A stretch of DNA of 64,000 nucleotides from Rhodococcus rhodnii (GCA_000720375.1 JOAA01000005.1:310001-374000), one strand, 5' to 3'; positions 17,237 through 26,589 are shown, counted from the first letter of the stretch. Numbers and translations: made by a program. Notes: generated by a model not told the origin, from the letters alone.

Positions 17237-18265
17237 CTACTCAGCCGAACCCGATGTCGGTGCTGGAGAATTTCCTGGCGCGTTGGCGGCAGTCTCAGCA
17301 TCGCTACGGATGTCGATACGCCACCCGGTCAGCCGAGCGGCAAGCCTTGCGTTCTGGCCCTCTTTACCGATCGCGAGCGACAACTGGAAGTCCGGCACGA
17401 CCACCCGTGCGGTCTTCGCGCGCTCGTCGACCACCCGCACAGATACAACCTTCGCAGGTGAGAGGGCATTCCCGACGAACGTTGCCGGATCGTCGGAGTA
17501 GTCGATGATATCGATCTTCTCGCCGGCGAGCTCGCTCATTACGTTTCGGACTCGAGCACCCATCGGTCCGATACACGCGCCCTTGGCGTTGACCCCGGCG
17601 ACCGTGGAACGCACCGCGATCTTGGAACGGTGACCTGCCTCACGTGCGACCGCGGGGATCTCCACGGTGCCGTCGGCGATCTCCGGGACCTCGAGCGCGA
17701 ACAGTCTGCGGACCAGGTTGGGGTGCGTTCTGGACAGCGTGATCTGCGGGCCTCGTGCACCGCGCGTGACGCCCAGGACGTAGCACTTGATCCGCACGCC
17801 GTGCTCGTAGCGCTCGCCAGGCACCTGCTCGACAGCGGGCAGCACGCCCTCGGTGTCGCCCACCTGGACGACGACCATGCCGCGCGAGTTCGCCCGCGCG
17901 TCGCGCTGCACGACGCCTGCGACGATCTCGCCCTCCTTGGCGGAGAACTCGCCGAAGGTCTTCTCGTGCTCGGCGTCCCGCAGCCGCTGCAGGATCACCT
18001 GGCGGGCCGTGGTGGCCGCGATCCGGCCGAAGCCCTCCGGGGTGTCGTCCCACTCCTCGACGACCTCGCCTGCCGGGCCGAGCTGCTGGGCCAGTACGCG
18101 CACCACGCCGGTGCGCCGGTCGATGTCGATCTTGGCGTGCGGGACGTGTCCCTCGGTGTGCTTGTAGGCGGTGAGCAACGCCGTCTCGATGGCCTCGATG
18201 ACCGTCTCAAATGGAATGTCCTTGTCGCGCTCGATGGCGCGCAGTGCGGCGATGTCGACGTTCAC
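17237..18265 (-). CDS. nusA: Transcription termination/antitermination factor NusA
   Basis: The 342-aa protein begins [20 protein letters not shown]. It has the RNAP-binding N-terminal domain (1-100), an S1 domain containing [19 protein letters not shown], and KH1/KH2 domains with [14 protein letters not shown] and [20 protein letters not shown]. NusA binds RNA polymerase and nascent RNA to regulate pausing. The length is typical of actinobacterial NusA, which lacks the C-terminal acidic repeats of E. coli. The GTG start overlaps the rimP stop by 4 bp, indicating translational coupling. Confidence 0.95.
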   Translation of the reverse strand: MNVDIAALRAIERDKDIPFETVIEAIETALLTAYKHTEGHVPHAKIDIDRRTGVVRVLAQQLGPAGEVVEEWDDTPEGFGRIAATTARQVILQRLRDAEHEKTFGEFSAKEGEIVAGVVQRDARANSRGMVVVQVGDTEGVLPAVEQVPGERYEHGVRIKCYVLGVTRGARGPQITLSRTHPNLVRRLFALEVPEIADGTVEIPAVAREAGHRSKIAVRSTVAGVNAKGACIGPMGARVRNVMSELAGEKIDIIDYSDDPATFVGNALSPAKVVSVRVVDERAKTARVVVPDFQLSLAIGKEGQNARLAARLTGWRIDIRSDAETAANAPGNSPAPTSGSAE

Positions 18266-18777
18266 CGTGCCCCCTCCTGGCTACCGCCGCCCAGCCGGGC
18301 CAACTCCTCCGGCGGTGGTTGTTTGAACTCGACCTCCACGACGGCGTGGGCGACGGCGTCGAACGGCACCTGCCGCAGTTCGCCGCCGACGAGCATCTGC
18401 ACGTCGTTCTCGCTGGTTTCGCCGACGCGCCCGGTGAACGTCTCATCGGCGGTGCGCACCTTCACCAGGCGCAGCCGCGCCCGGCGCCAGTGCCTCGGCT
18501 TGGTCAGCGGCCGGTCCAGCCCCGGTGAGGTCACTTCCAGGGTGTACGGGCCGCCAAGGACGTGGTCGTGCTCGTCGAGCACGCCCGACACGGCGCGGCT
18601 CACGCCCGCGACCTCGTCGAGTTCGATGCCCTTCTCGGCGTCCACCACCACTTTGACCAGGCTGCGACGACCTGCGCGCTGAACCTCGAGCTGCTCGAGC
18701 TCGAAGCCTGCTGCGCCAACGGCGTCCCGTACGACGGGCTCCAGCGCCGCCCCGAGATCACCTTGCTGGTTCGCCAC
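18262..18777 (-). CDS. rimP: Ribosome maturation factor RimP
   Basis: The 171-aa protein has the RimP N-terminal domain ([20 protein letters not shown], then [20 protein letters not shown]) and the conserved [15 protein letters not shown], followed by the SH3-like C-terminal half. It is needed for 30S maturation. It is the first gene of the minus-strand rimP-nusA-ylxR-infB unit; its promoter must lie in the 119-bp divergent region to 18896. Confidence 0.93.
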   Translation of the reverse strand: MANQQGDLGAALEPVVRDAVGAAGFELEQLEVQRAGRRSLVKVVVDAEKGIELDEVAGVSRAVSGVLDEHDHVLGGPYTLEVTSPGLDRPLTKPRHWRRARLRLVKVRTADETFTGRVGETSENDVQMLVGGELRQVPFDAVAHAVVEVEFKQPPPEELARLGGGSQEGAR

Positions 18778-18896
18778 GTCCGCCGCTCCTGTTCTGGATG
18801 ATGGTCTCGATCAATTTCGAGTGTGTACAGCCCAGCGTATCTCGTCCAGCCGACACCGCCCGCCACGCAGGAGGGGTCCTGGCAATATGACGGACT

Positions 18897-19349
18897 GTGA
18901 AGAGCGTTTCCCGGCGTGCCGTGCTGGCGGTTCTTGCCGTTCCGATGGCTGCGGCGTGCACGTCGGAGCCCAAGGCGCCACCGCCACCGGATCCCTTGGC
19001 AGCCTTGGCGGAACAGGCTCGCAAGGACGCCGCCGCGGCGACCGCGTTGGCCGAGTCGAACCAGGATCTGGCGGCCATCGCCGGTGAGGTCGCCAAGGCG
19101 CGGACCGCGCACGCGACCGCGCTGCAGGCCGAAGTGGACCGGATGCGTCCGCCGAAAGTCACCACGTCCGCCCCGCCGACGTCCTCGGCCGAGAAGCCCG
19201 CGCCCGCGACGAAGGCGACGCTGGTCGAGGCGCTGAAGGCCGCGGAGAAGCAGGCCGGCGAGTTGATCACGACCGTGCCCCGCTACCGGGCCGGGCTGCT
19301 GGGTTCGGTCGCCGCGGGTTGCGCGAGCCTGCGGGAGGTGGTCGCGTGA
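18897..19349 (+). CDS. Ala-rich lipoprotein next to rimP
   Basis: The 150-aa protein starts with an SRRAVLAVLAVPMAAAC signal, suggesting Tat or Sec export and lipidation at Cys21. The rest is Ala/Lys/Glu-rich helix with a Pro/Thr linker (about 87-104) and a last segment RYRAGLLGSVAAGCASLREV. Proteins of this layout commonly sit beside rimP with a ferritin-like partner in actinobacteria; the function is unknown. GTG starts it, and its stop overlaps the next start by 4 bp (GTGA), so the two are coupled. Confidence 0.7.
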   Translation: MKSVSRRAVLAVLAVPMAAACTSEPKAPPPPDPLAALAEQARKDAAAATALAESNQDLAAIAGEVAKARTAHATALQAEVDRMRPPKVTTSAPPTSSAEKPAPATKATLVEALKAAEKQAGELITTVPRYRAGLLGSVAAGCASLREVVA

Positions 19350-19825
19350 CCCAACAGTCGACTCAGCCGTCCTCGTCCGCGAAGGCCGTACCCGCGGACT
19401 CGGTCGACGCGGTGCAGCAGGCACTTGGCGCCGAGCACGCCGCGATCTGGATCTACGGCCTGGTCAGCGCGTTCCTGCCGCCGTCGTTCAACAACGCCCT
19501 GAGCGAGGGCGCGACCACGCACCGGGCCCGCCGCGACACCGTCGAACGGGCCCTGAACGCGGCCAATGTCGCCCCTAAGCCCGCCGAGGCGGCGTACGTG
19601 CCGCCGCAGCCGGTGACCGACCAGGCGTCGAGCCTGGCCGTGCTGGCGATCGCGGAGTCGGACGCGACCGTGGCCTGGCGGTCGGTCCTGGAGCACACCG
19701 ATGACCCGGACCTGCGTAAAACCGCCCTGGAGGCGCTCACCAGCTCAGCAGTGCGGGCGACCAGGTGGCGAAGGGCGGGCGGCCAGACCCCAGCCGCAGC
19801 CATAATGCCTGGTCAACCCTCGTGA
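19346..19825 (+). CDS. DUF4439 ferritin-like protein
   Basis: The 159-aa helical protein contains LGAEHAAIWIYGLVSAFL, HRARRDTVERAL and ALAIAESDATVAWRSVLEHT-like segments of the DUF4439 ferritin-like family. Glu and His are spaced as in a four-helix bundle, though metal binding is unproven. GTG at 19346 overlaps the lipoprotein stop. The TGA stop (19823-19825) is supplied by the left arm of the repeated 46-bp palindrome, so insertion of that element may have set the C-terminus. Confidence 0.72.
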   Translation: MTQQSTQPSSSAKAVPADSVDAVQQALGAEHAAIWIYGLVSAFLPPSFNNALSEGATTHRARRDTVERALNAANVAPKPAEAAYVPPQPVTDQASSLAVLAIAESDATVAWRSVLEHTDDPDLRKTALEALTSSAVRATRWRRAGGQTPAAAIMPGQPS

Positions 19826-19864
19826 GTGTTTTGGCCGGTTAGAACCGGCCGAAACACTCACGAG
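19819..19864. repeat. 46-bp palindrome, copy 1 (terminator-like)
   Basis: The left arm starts CTCGTGAGTGTTTTGGCC, the core is GGTT-AG-AACC, and the right arm mirrors it to CTCACGAG with one mismatch (G for A). It lies between convergent genes and contributes the TGA stops of both (19823-19825 plus, 19858-19860 minus). There is no T-tract. Confidence 0.85.
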
Positions 19865-20571
19865 GTCTTTTTGAGCTGCTCGCCGAAGGCAAGCGCGTCG
19901 GTGCTGACCTCCTCGAGCTTGGCCTCGTCGGCCTTCTTGCTGCCGCCCTCGATGTCCGACTCGACGATGATCACGTCGTTGCCGCTGAGCTTCGAGGCGA
20001 ACGCGCCACCGGCCAGCGACCTGAGCCCGTTCACCTTGACCCGGCCGTCCTTGACCAGGTCGTTGACGTTGCCGGTGCCGTCGGTCTCGGTCAGCTTCTT
20101 CAGCTCCGCGGCGTCGGCGGCGTTGGACATCCGCACCACCGCGACCGAGCTGTAGACCTTCTTGCCGTCGACCGTTGTCGTGTACAGCTCACGGACGACC
20201 TCGGTGCACGGCTTCTTCTCGAAGAACGTCTTGACGTCCTCGTACGAGACGCGAGCGCAGTTGCTGTCGCGCACCGGAGCGGCGCCTTGCTCGTGCTTGA
20301 CGAACTTGAACTTCGTCTGCGGCTGGGCCTGCTCGGTCGGTTGTGTCGTCGAGTCGGGCGCGTTGCCGCTCTGCTGGATCAGCCACCACAACATGCCCGA
20401 TACGACCGCGACCAGTACCAGGCCAAGCCCTTTGAGCACGTACTCGCGGGTCTTGTTCTTTCCCGGCTCTGGCGCACGCGAAGGCGGCGCAGCCGGGTGC
20501 GACGGCACTCGCGGGATGCGCGTCGTCTGGTCCGGGCTGTTGTACTGACCCGGGCGGTAAGGATCGGACAC
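19858..20571 (-). CDS. Membrane-anchored extracytoplasmic protein, unknown function
   Basis: The protein is about 237 aa. It has a short cytosolic Pro-rich head, one membrane segment (YVLKGLGLVLVAVVSGMLWW, about 52-71), a Gln/Thr/Pro linker, then an outside domain of about 130 residues with two cysteines (NCARVSYEDV, KPCTEVVREL) that may form a disulphide. GTG at 20571 follows the aminotransferase stop by 22 bp; GTG at 20580 is also possible. Its stop codon lies inside the right arm of the 46-bp palindrome. No family was recognised. Confidence 0.62.
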   Translation of the reverse strand: MSDPYRPGQYNSPDQTTRIPRVPSHPAAPPSRAPEPGKNKTREYVLKGLGLVLVAVVSGMLWWLIQQSGNAPDSTTQPTEQAQPQTKFKFVKHEQGAAPVRDSNCARVSYEDVKTFFEKKPCTEVVRELYTTTVDGKKVYSSVAVVRMSNAADAAELKKLTETDGTGNVNDLVKDGRVKVNGLRSLAGGAFASKLSGNDVIIVESDIEGGSKKADEAKLEEVSTDALAFGEQLKKTS

Positions 20572-20593
20572 GACACGCACGGTACCTAGTCCC

Positions 20594-21625
20594 TCAGTCC
20601 CGGAGTGCCGAGAGTACCGATTCGATATCTCCGGCGGTGTTGTACAGATGGCACGCGAGTCGCACTCGACCTGCTCGGACACTGGATTTCACGCCCGCGG
20701 CGGCCAGTTTCTCGGCCACGTCCGGGATGTCGAGCGACACGATCGCGGATCCCTTCGGTGCCAACCCGAGCGCGACCAGCAGGCCGTCGGCGAGGCCGAC
20801 GCAGTGGTCCCGGACCGCCTCGATGTCCAGCGATGCCAGCCACGGCACCACAATCGCGGCGGTGAGCTGCGAGAACCACACCGGCGAAAGGTCAAGCCCG
20901 CGCGCGTCCGAGGCCAGCCGCAACGGCAGCCCGTACACCGTGGACCACGGATCCTCGCCCGCGTACCAGTTCGCCGCGATGGGAACGGTGCGCTCCAACG
21001 TTTCCGGCTTCACCGCGAGCCACGCGGCACCGCGCGGGGACATCAACCATTTGTAGCAAGCGCCGATAACCCAGTCAGCCCAATCCAATCGCAGAGGCAT
21101 CCAGCCGACCGCCTGGGTCACGTCGAGCAGGACCTGTGTTCCGGAGGCGGTCGCCGCATCACGTAACGATTCGAGATCGACCACGACACCATCGGCCGAC
21201 TGCACCACGCTGACCGCGACGAGATCGAATCGGTCCACAGAGGACGGCAGGTCGACGAGGTCCACCTCGGTCACCGTCACCCCGCGATGTGCTTGTGCGG
21301 CAAAGGGAAAAGAGACACTGGTGAATTCGTTGCGCGCGGTCACCACGCGGGTGCCGTCCGGGACACTCGCGGCGACGAGACTGATCAGCTGCGAAACGCT
21401 TGCGCCGGAAGCAACCGCGCTCTCCTCGACGCCGATCAGCGAACCCCACGCCTTTCGGGCAAGGCGTACATCCGCGTCGAAGTCGGGCGGTATGTCCGCA
21501 CCGGACTGCCAGCGCCGCACGGCATCCATCAGGCCGTCGACGGCTACTTTCGGTGGGATCCCGATACTCGCCGTGTTGAGATACCCGGCCGGGACATCGA
21601 AGGACTGCCCGAATGCGATGCGCAC
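20594..21625 (-). CDS. Class V-fold PLP-dependent aminotransferase
   Basis: The 343-aa protein has the class V layout: N-terminal YLNTASIGIPP, QLISLVAASVPDG, an SVVQSADGVVVDLESL strand, the cofactor Asp in LLDVTQAVGW, and the Schiff-base lysine in GACYKWLMSPRG. It resembles EgtE- or cysteine-desulfurase-like enzymes, but there are no partner genes to settle the substrate. It is divergent from yjbQ, with 18 bp between the starts. The membrane protein gene downstream is close enough for cotranscription. Confidence 0.75.
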   Translation of the reverse strand: MRIAFGQSFDVPAGYLNTASIGIPPKVAVDGLMDAVRRWQSGADIPPDFDADVRLARKAWGSLIGVEESAVASGASVSQLISLVAASVPDGTRVVTARNEFTSVSFPFAAQAHRGVTVTEVDLVDLPSSVDRFDLVAVSVVQSADGVVVDLESLRDAATASGTQVLLDVTQAVGWMPLRLDWADWVIGACYKWLMSPRGAAWLAVKPETLERTVPIAANWYAGEDPWSTVYGLPLRLASDARGLDLSPVWFSQLTAAIVVPWLASLDIEAVRDHCVGLADGLLVALGLAPKGSAIVSLDIPDVAEKLAAAGVKSSVRAGRVRLACHLYNTAGDIESVLSALRD

Positions 21626-21643
21626 GGATGCACGTTACCCGGC

Positions 21644-22066
21644 ATGATCCCGGATATGTACAGCGAAGAATTTCAGATCAGGACCGGCCCACGGGAGGTC
21701 GTGCACGATCTGTCCGACTTGTGCGGCCGGTTTCTGTCCGATGCCGACGCTTCGGACGGGCTGTTGCACGTGTGGGTGCCACATGCGACGGCCGGTCTCG
21801 CGGTGATCGAGACCGGCGCGGGCAGTGACGACGACCTGTTGACGGCGCTGGGTGACCTGCTGCCCAAGGACAACCGGTGGCAGCACCGGCACGGCTCGCC
21901 GGGGCACGGCAGGGATCACGTGCTTCCCGCGTTCCTGCCGCCGTACGCGAGCGTGCCGGTGCTGGACGGCCGGATGGCCTTGGGCACGTGGCAGTCGGTG
22001 TGCCTAGTGGACACCAACGGGGACAACCCCGTTCGCACTGTTCGCCTCAGCTTCCTGGCGGGCTGA
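21644..22066 (+). CDS. YjbQ / UPF0047 family protein
   Basis: The 140-aa protein has LLHVWVPHATAGLAVIETG and a late DGRMALGTWQSVCLVDTNG, the two conserved blocks of the YjbQ fold; family members have secondary thiamine-phosphate synthase activity. The usual middle motif is changed to HGSPGHGRDHVLPAF. ATG 21644 was used; ATG 21656 is equally plausible. Its last 63 bp overlap the convergent membrane protein gene. Confidence 0.72.
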   Translation: MIPDMYSEEFQIRTGPREVVHDLSDLCGRFLSDADASDGLLHVWVPHATAGLAVIETGAGSDDDLLTALGDLLPKDNRWQHRHGSPGHGRDHVLPAFLPPYASVPVLDGRMALGTWQSVCLVDTNGDNPVRTVRLSFLAG

Positions 22067-22981
22067 CGCGGGCCAGAGGATCACCAGCAGCCCGGCGGCC
22101 GCCATCGCGCCGAGCACGATCAGGCCGGTGGTCACGTCGGGCGCGGAACCCGTGCCTTGCAAGAGGCTCCGCAGTCCTTCGGTCGAGAACCGGAACGGCG
22201 TCCACGACCAGAGGACGTCCCGATAGAAGGGGTGCAGCAACTCAGGCACCTGACCGGCGACCGCGGGCGCGATCAGGTACAGCGGTGCCAGGATCGCCGC
22301 TGCCCGGATCCCCAGCAGCCGCAACAAAGCGCCCTGCACGCCGGTGAAAGCGAGCGCGGCGAGCAGCATGAAGCCGAGCACGTCCCAGCCGAGCGGCAGG
22401 CTGGAATCCCACAGCAGCACCAGAAGCGCGACCACACCGACCGAGAGGACACTGGCAGCCAACGGAAGCGTGATCCGCGCGGCCAGACGAGGCGTTGCGC
22501 CATTGCGCGTTTTCATGAACGCGAACAACAATCCCGCGACCAGACCGGCGATCCACATCAGAGCGCTGCCCGCCAGTGGCGCGACCCGGCCCGCTGTACT
22601 CGCCGGATGCAACGTGACCATGCGTGGTGGCTGACCTTGGCTCAGCGCACTCGCGGCACCGGCCAGAACCTGTTGCGCGACTTGCGTTCCACCCGGGTTG
22701 ATGGCGCCGGACAGCACGACCGTGACGGGGTTGCCAAGTTCGAGGACGCCGTAAACCTCTTTGTCCTCAAGCAGTTGGCGCCCCTCGGCGGGCGTCACGG
22801 CCCGCCACGCGACGTGTTCACCGCCCTGTCTGGCTAACTGCTCGACGACTTGCGGCGGTCCGGCGACCGCAAGCGGCACGTGATCCGGGTTCACGGTTGC
22901 CTGCGCGCCGAAGGTCAGTAGTCCGAGTACGGCCGCGACCAGGGCGCCGACCAGGCTTGCGGCAAGTGCTTTGGCAGTCAT
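22004..22981 (-). CDS. ABC-2/YhgE-like polytopic membrane protein
   Basis: The 325-aa protein has one N-terminal membrane segment (about 5-27), an extracytoplasmic domain (about 30-130) containing DKEVYGVLELGN, and five further segments (about 135-310). This is the layout of YhgE/Pip and ABC-2 permease-like proteins, often linked to export or drug resistance. No ATPase partner is adjacent. The region between its start and the next gene (22982-23121) contains GTTGA-type half-sites, but no operator could be assigned. Confidence 0.62.
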   Translation of the reverse strand: MTAKALAASLVGALVAAVLGLLTFGAQATVNPDHVPLAVAGPPQVVEQLARQGGEHVAWRAVTPAEGRQLLEDKEVYGVLELGNPVTVVLSGAINPGGTQVAQQVLAGAASALSQGQPPRMVTLHPASTAGRVAPLAGSALMWIAGLVAGLLFAFMKTRNGATPRLAARITLPLAASVLSVGVVALLVLLWDSSLPLGWDVLGFMLLAALAFTGVQGALLRLLGIRAAAILAPLYLIAPAVAGQVPELLHPFYRDVLWSWTPFRFSTEGLRSLLQGTGSAPDVTTGLIVLGAMAAAGLLVILWPASARQEAEANSANGVVPVGVH

Positions 22982-23121
22982 CGCTCTGCCTTTCTCATCG
23001 CTTGTTGAATTAAGCGAGAGCGTACGCCCGGACGTCCCGCGAAATCAACCGTTGTTGAAATGAGGCGTCGGTCACGGTGCCCTGTTCGGCGGCGCCGATC
23101 ACGAAGGGCTACCGTGCGGGT

Positions 23122-23817
23122 GTGGTTTTGCGACGGTCGACTCGACTGCTGGTCACCCTCGGCGTCGTCGCCGCGCTGCTCGTAGCCGGTGGAATCGCGG
23201 CGGCCTCCCTGCTCAGCGGCACCCATGAGGTTCCGGCCGCGCACTTCGACGAACCCGCGGCCGCGGCACCGCACGACACCTGGCAAACCGTGACCGACGC
23301 CGCCGCGAAGGTGAGCTACGACGTCCCGCCGGACTGGGAGCTCGCCGACACGGAGGAATCGCTCACCACATCCAATGGCGTCAAGCTCGGCAACCTTGTC
23401 GACTGGGGCCGCTACGCCTGCCAAGGCGCCGAATACGGCCGTGCGTTCACGGCGAGTGGCCTCGCGCAGCCTGACCGCCGACCCGGCAAAGCCGCCGCGG
23501 AACTCGCCGCAGCGGTCGCCGCGGACCAGTACAGCGACGGCCACCGGACAGCGGCGGTGAATGTCGGCAAACCGCAACCACTTTCGGTCGACGGCGCACA
23601 GGGAGCAGTGGTCCAGGCCGACGCCACCCTGCCCGACTCGACCGATCAGTGCACCGGCAGCAAGGGCACGGTCACCGTGGTCGCGCTGGCCACGCAGGCG
23701 GGCAACTCCGTGGTCGTCGTCGCCGCGGACGCCGTGCCAGGCCCCGAGGAACCCACGCCGCTGGCCGACCCCGCCCGGCTCGACGCGATCGTCAAGAGCC
23801 TGCGCGTGGTGCCTTAG
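23122..23817 (+). CDS. Membrane-anchored secreted protein, paralogue A
   Basis: The 231-aa protein has a membrane segment (about 8-32) then an outside domain. It contains TWQTVTD, YDVPPDWEL, YACQGAEYG, GKPQPLSVDG and TDQCTGSKG, and so carries two cysteines likely to pair. The same order (W-x-V, YDVPxxWE, VCPG, GQPQPVVVD, DKCSP) occurs in the gene at 27314-28147, so the two are paralogues of one uncharacterised family. GTG 23122 starts it; its end overlaps the convergent regulator by 26 bp. Confidence 0.65.
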   Translation: MVLRRSTRLLVTLGVVAALLVAGGIAAASLLSGTHEVPAAHFDEPAAAAPHDTWQTVTDAAAKVSYDVPPDWELADTEESLTTSNGVKLGNLVDWGRYACQGAEYGRAFTASGLAQPDRRPGKAAAELAAAVAADQYSDGHRTAAVNVGKPQPLSVDGAQGAVVQADATLPDSTDQCTGSKGTVTVVALATQAGNSVVVVAADAVPGPEEPTPLADPARLDAIVKSLRVVP

Positions 23818-24121
23818 CCGGATCGTGTCTGGCCACCAGGGCTCGCAGGGCCGCGATCTCGGCCGCCAGTGCTTCCCGGCCGGTGTCCGTGATGCTGACC
23901 CAGGTCCGTGGCCGCCTGCCCTCGTAGCCCTTCTCGATGTCAAGCAGCCCGGCCTGGTTCAGCACGGTGATGTGCCGGGAGAGATTGCCTCCGGTCAGAT
24001 CCAGCGCTTCCCGCAGATACCCGAACTCGACCCGTTTGGACTCGGCCGCGATGGTCAAGATGCCCAGCCGGTGCCGCTGGTGGACAACATCGTTGAGGTC
24101 GTTGGTCGGGTGCGCGCTCAT
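23792..24121 (-). CDS. Winged-helix transcriptional regulator
   Basis: The 109-aa protein has a single winged helix: HRLGILTIAAESKRVEFGYL, then LTGGNLSRHITVLNQAGLL as recognition helix, and a wing GRRPRTWVSITDTG. The fold is of the MarR/ArsR-like type that controls linked membrane systems. It overlaps the upstream membrane protein gene by 4 bp, forming the last gene of a three-gene unit (26444 to 23792). It may bind the TTGCAA-type palindrome at 26478-26492. Confidence 0.75.
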   Translation of the reverse strand: MSAHPTNDLNDVVHQRHRLGILTIAAESKRVEFGYLREALDLTGGNLSRHITVLNQAGLLDIEKGYEGRRPRTWVSITDTGREALAAEIAALRALVARHDPAKAPRAGS

Positions 24122-24954
24122 TCCGCCGCACGCCTTGACCGGACAAGCGCAATCACGCCGCCGATCATAAGCACCGCCGCGGGTGGCGCCGCGTCGAGCA
24201 GCAGTCGCCATTCGGCATTCAGGTCGAGCAGCCTGCCCAAGCCGGACACGTTCGCGTGCAAGCTCACCACGCCGAACAGCACAGCGATCACGGCGAGCAG
24301 CGGACTGCGCTCCAGCCAAGCCAGCGCGGCCAACGCCGCGGCGATGATCAGCAGCGGAACCAGCCCGTAGAGCAAGAAGACCGCGATCGCCGAGAACGCC
24401 ACCACCCCGGCCAGCGCCGCCACGGCGATGCCGCCCGCCCGCAGACGCTTCCATCGGGTGGCGACGAAGGCGGCCCCACCCGCCACGACCACCGCGCCGA
24501 TCACGACGGGCACGATGATGTCCGGTCTGGAGTACAACGAGGTGTCGTAATGGGACCAGACAGTCAGTTCGAACAACCGGCCGCCGAACAACAAGGCGAC
24601 GGGCACGACCACGGCGACCATGAGATAGCCGCCCATTCTTCCCTCGACCCCGATCGTCACGCCGCGCTTGTGATACCACCACACCGAGGCCCCGACGCAC
24701 AGGATCAGCCCGATCGTCCAGTACCACTTGACCACCGAGTCGCCACCGCTCCAGGTCGTCGAGGTGATCTGCGTGGTCGAGAACGGGACCGGGGTATGGA
24801 AGTAGCGAGCGGACAGCGCCCAGTAGCACAGCGGAGTGAGCAGGATCAGCGCGGCGAACAGCACCAGCGGGAACCAGTAGCCGTGCCGGTCCCTGCGGAC
24901 CTTCCGGCGCAACTGACGCAGATCGCTGAGCAGTTCGGCCGCGCTGTCGGTCAT
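24118..24954 (-). CDS. Polytopic membrane protein
   Basis: The 278-aa protein has a short basic cytosolic start followed by about seven membrane segments, including a C-terminal pair rich in Ala/Val. No transporter motif was recognised. It lies 5 bp after the secreted protein gene and overlaps the regulator gene, so all three are probably one transcript. Small regulator plus membrane protein pairs of this type occur widely in actinobacteria without known roles. Confidence 0.65.
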   Translation of the reverse strand: MTDSAAELLSDLRQLRRKVRRDRHGYWFPLVLFAALILLTPLCYWALSARYFHTPVPFSTTQITSTTWSGGDSVVKWYWTIGLILCVGASVWWYHKRGVTIGVEGRMGGYLMVAVVVPVALLFGGRLFELTVWSHYDTSLYSRPDIIVPVVIGAVVVAGGAAFVATRWKRLRAGGIAVAALAGVVAFSAIAVFLLYGLVPLLIIAAALAALAWLERSPLLAVIAVLFGVVSLHANVSGLGRLLDLNAEWRLLLDAAPPAAVLMIGGVIALVRSRRAAE

Positions 24955-24959
24955 GAGCC

Positions 24960-26444
24960 TTATCCTGCCTGATACGCGTTGATGATGGTCTGCTCCACGG
25001 CAGTTCCGTTCCAGTCGGTTGCCTTGGCCCGCAAGGAGACCGTGCTCGCACCGGGTGGGTACTCGATGATCGCGGCGGCGTTGCCGACGACCTTGGCGGG
25101 TTTCCAAGTCGTGCCTTCGTCGAAGGACACATCCACCGTCAGATGTTTCGCCGGACGGTCGATCTCGCTGTGCTGGGATCGCAGGAACACCGGGATGATC
25201 GCGGGCTTGCCCGAGTTGCCGTCAAGCTTGGGCACGAACCTCATGGTGGACACCGGAAGCATGCCCGTCTGCGCCGCGCTGGACCGGAACGTCCACGCGA
25301 TGCTCACCGCTGAGCTGAGCCTGGCAACGGAGGCACGGCTCGACTTCATCTCGATGCGGTACGTGCTGTCCTCAGGCGGGACGTCGAAAAAGCCGCCGCC
25401 TCCCCCTTCGGTCTCGCCGACCAGGCCGCCGTCCCGGTAGAGGGCCGTACTACCCTTGTCCTCTTTGGACCATCCCGCATTGCCGTAGCCATCGGAGTAC
25501 ATGCGCGCCGACGCGGAGATCTGACCCGCGCTCCGTTCGACGCTGGGGGACGGGAATCCCGCATTCGGCACCGCAGGCCCCGCGATGGCGTAGTTGAAGG
25601 GCCGCTCGTACGTCCCGGCCGGGTAGCGCTGGGCCCTCGCGTGCACCATGTGGTCGGCTTCCCACGGTGGTGGCGGTTCCTGAGCGGCCACCACCTCGCG
25701 CAGCTCAGGAATCCAGTGGGTTTCCGTGTTGTAGTACTCGGTTCGCGCACTGGGCAACGGCAACTCCATGGCCTTCGCGGACCCGCGTTCGTCGTCGATC
25801 AACGACGGTCCGGTCGCCGGCACCACCAGCCGGTAGGCCATCGTGCCCTTCCGCGAGGCGCCGAACCTCGCGTGGACCTTTGCCAGTTCACGATGACTCG
25901 GTGTGCGCTGGAACCCATTGGGCAGACCGTCGTCGAAGTGCCAAGCCAAGGCGTAGAAGTCCTTGCCCTGCCATTGCGTGTTGATCCACGCCGTCACGTC
26001 CTTGGTCCGCGGGCCAAGGTGCGCGATGGCCACTCCCTCCAGGTTGTCCACGTCCAGGCGGCCGAACGGGAGACTGATCTCACCCAGCACCAGCTTGGCC
26101 GTCGGGTCGGGAACCTTGACCACCACAGGTTTCGCCACGCGGGCGTCGAGGTCGATGGTGACGTCCTTGGTCATGTCCAGGTTCGGATACGTCAGGAAGT
26201 CCCGGTTCGATTTCCCACGAATGTCACTGACCAGCGCGTACTGACCCACGAACAGCTTGATCGACCCCTCGGCGACCGGGCTGACCTCGTAGGTCTCCTT
26301 GTTGACCACATAGGTGTCGTGTTCTTGAGCGGTCGTTCCGTCCCTCCCGATGTGATGCGCCGTCAGCAAGACGGTGTCCTGGGCTGAAACAGGTGTCGCA
26401 CTGCCGAGCAGGAGAAGGGCAGCAGCGAGCAGGACTCTTCGCAT
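24960..26444 (-). CDS. Large secreted protein of unknown function
   Basis: The 494-aa protein has a clear signal peptide (RRVLLAAALLLLGSATPVSA, cleavage near 23) and the start of the mature chain TVLLTAHHIGRDG. The N-terminal part resembles the beta-rich accessory regions of actinobacterial subtilisin-like proteases, but no Asp-His-Ser protease motif was seen. The centre has a HWIPELREV segment and a GGGGG turn. ATG 26444 was chosen for the signal peptide and the GGGGGTCAGGA site; the frame opens at 26522. It heads the three-gene unit. Confidence 0.65.
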   Translation of the reverse strand: MRRVLLAAALLLLGSATPVSAQDTVLLTAHHIGRDGTTAQEHDTYVVNKETYEVSPVAEGSIKLFVGQYALVSDIRGKSNRDFLTYPNLDMTKDVTIDLDARVAKPVVVKVPDPTAKLVLGEISLPFGRLDVDNLEGVAIAHLGPRTKDVTAWINTQWQGKDFYALAWHFDDGLPNGFQRTPSHRELAKVHARFGASRKGTMAYRLVVPATGPSLIDDERGSAKAMELPLPSARTEYYNTETHWIPELREVVAAQEPPPPWEADHMVHARAQRYPAGTYERPFNYAIAGPAVPNAGFPSPSVERSAGQISASARMYSDGYGNAGWSKEDKGSTALYRDGGLVGETEGGGGGFFDVPPEDSTYRIEMKSSRASVARLSSAVSIAWTFRSSAAQTGMLPVSTMRFVPKLDGNSGKPAIIPVFLRSQHSEIDRPAKHLTVDVSFDEGTTWKPAKVVGNAAAIIEYPPGASTVSLRAKATDWNGTAVEQTIINAYQAG

Positions 26445-26462
26445 TCCTGACCCCCAATATGC

Positions 26463-26492
26463 TTGCAACGCAGTTAAGTTTGCAATGCAAAC
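26463..26492. promoter_or_regulatory. TTGCAA-type operator upstream of secreted-protein operon
   Basis: GTTTGCA-A-TGCAAAC (26478-26492) is a perfect 15-bp palindrome. A related half, TTGCAACGCA, lies at 26463-26472, 17 bp from TTGCAATGCA at 26480-26489, as in two sites on one helix face. A TTGACA hexamer (minus strand, 26506-26501) is adjacent. It is a likely target for the operon's own winged-helix regulator (inference). Confidence 0.5.
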
Positions 26493-26589
26493 CTGAGGGG
26501 TGTCAACCAGCGTGTCGATCACCGGGAAGTCATGAGCGACGGGATTGCGACACGCCGAAGAGGTCGCCCGGTCGTGTCACTATGAGCCG

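Noticed and set aside
13593..17501. Very long plus-strand open frame antisense to infB
   Set aside because: It follows from the Gly/Ala/Pro-rich, G/C-ending codons of infB; it is low-complexity with no domain and lies opposite a certain gene.
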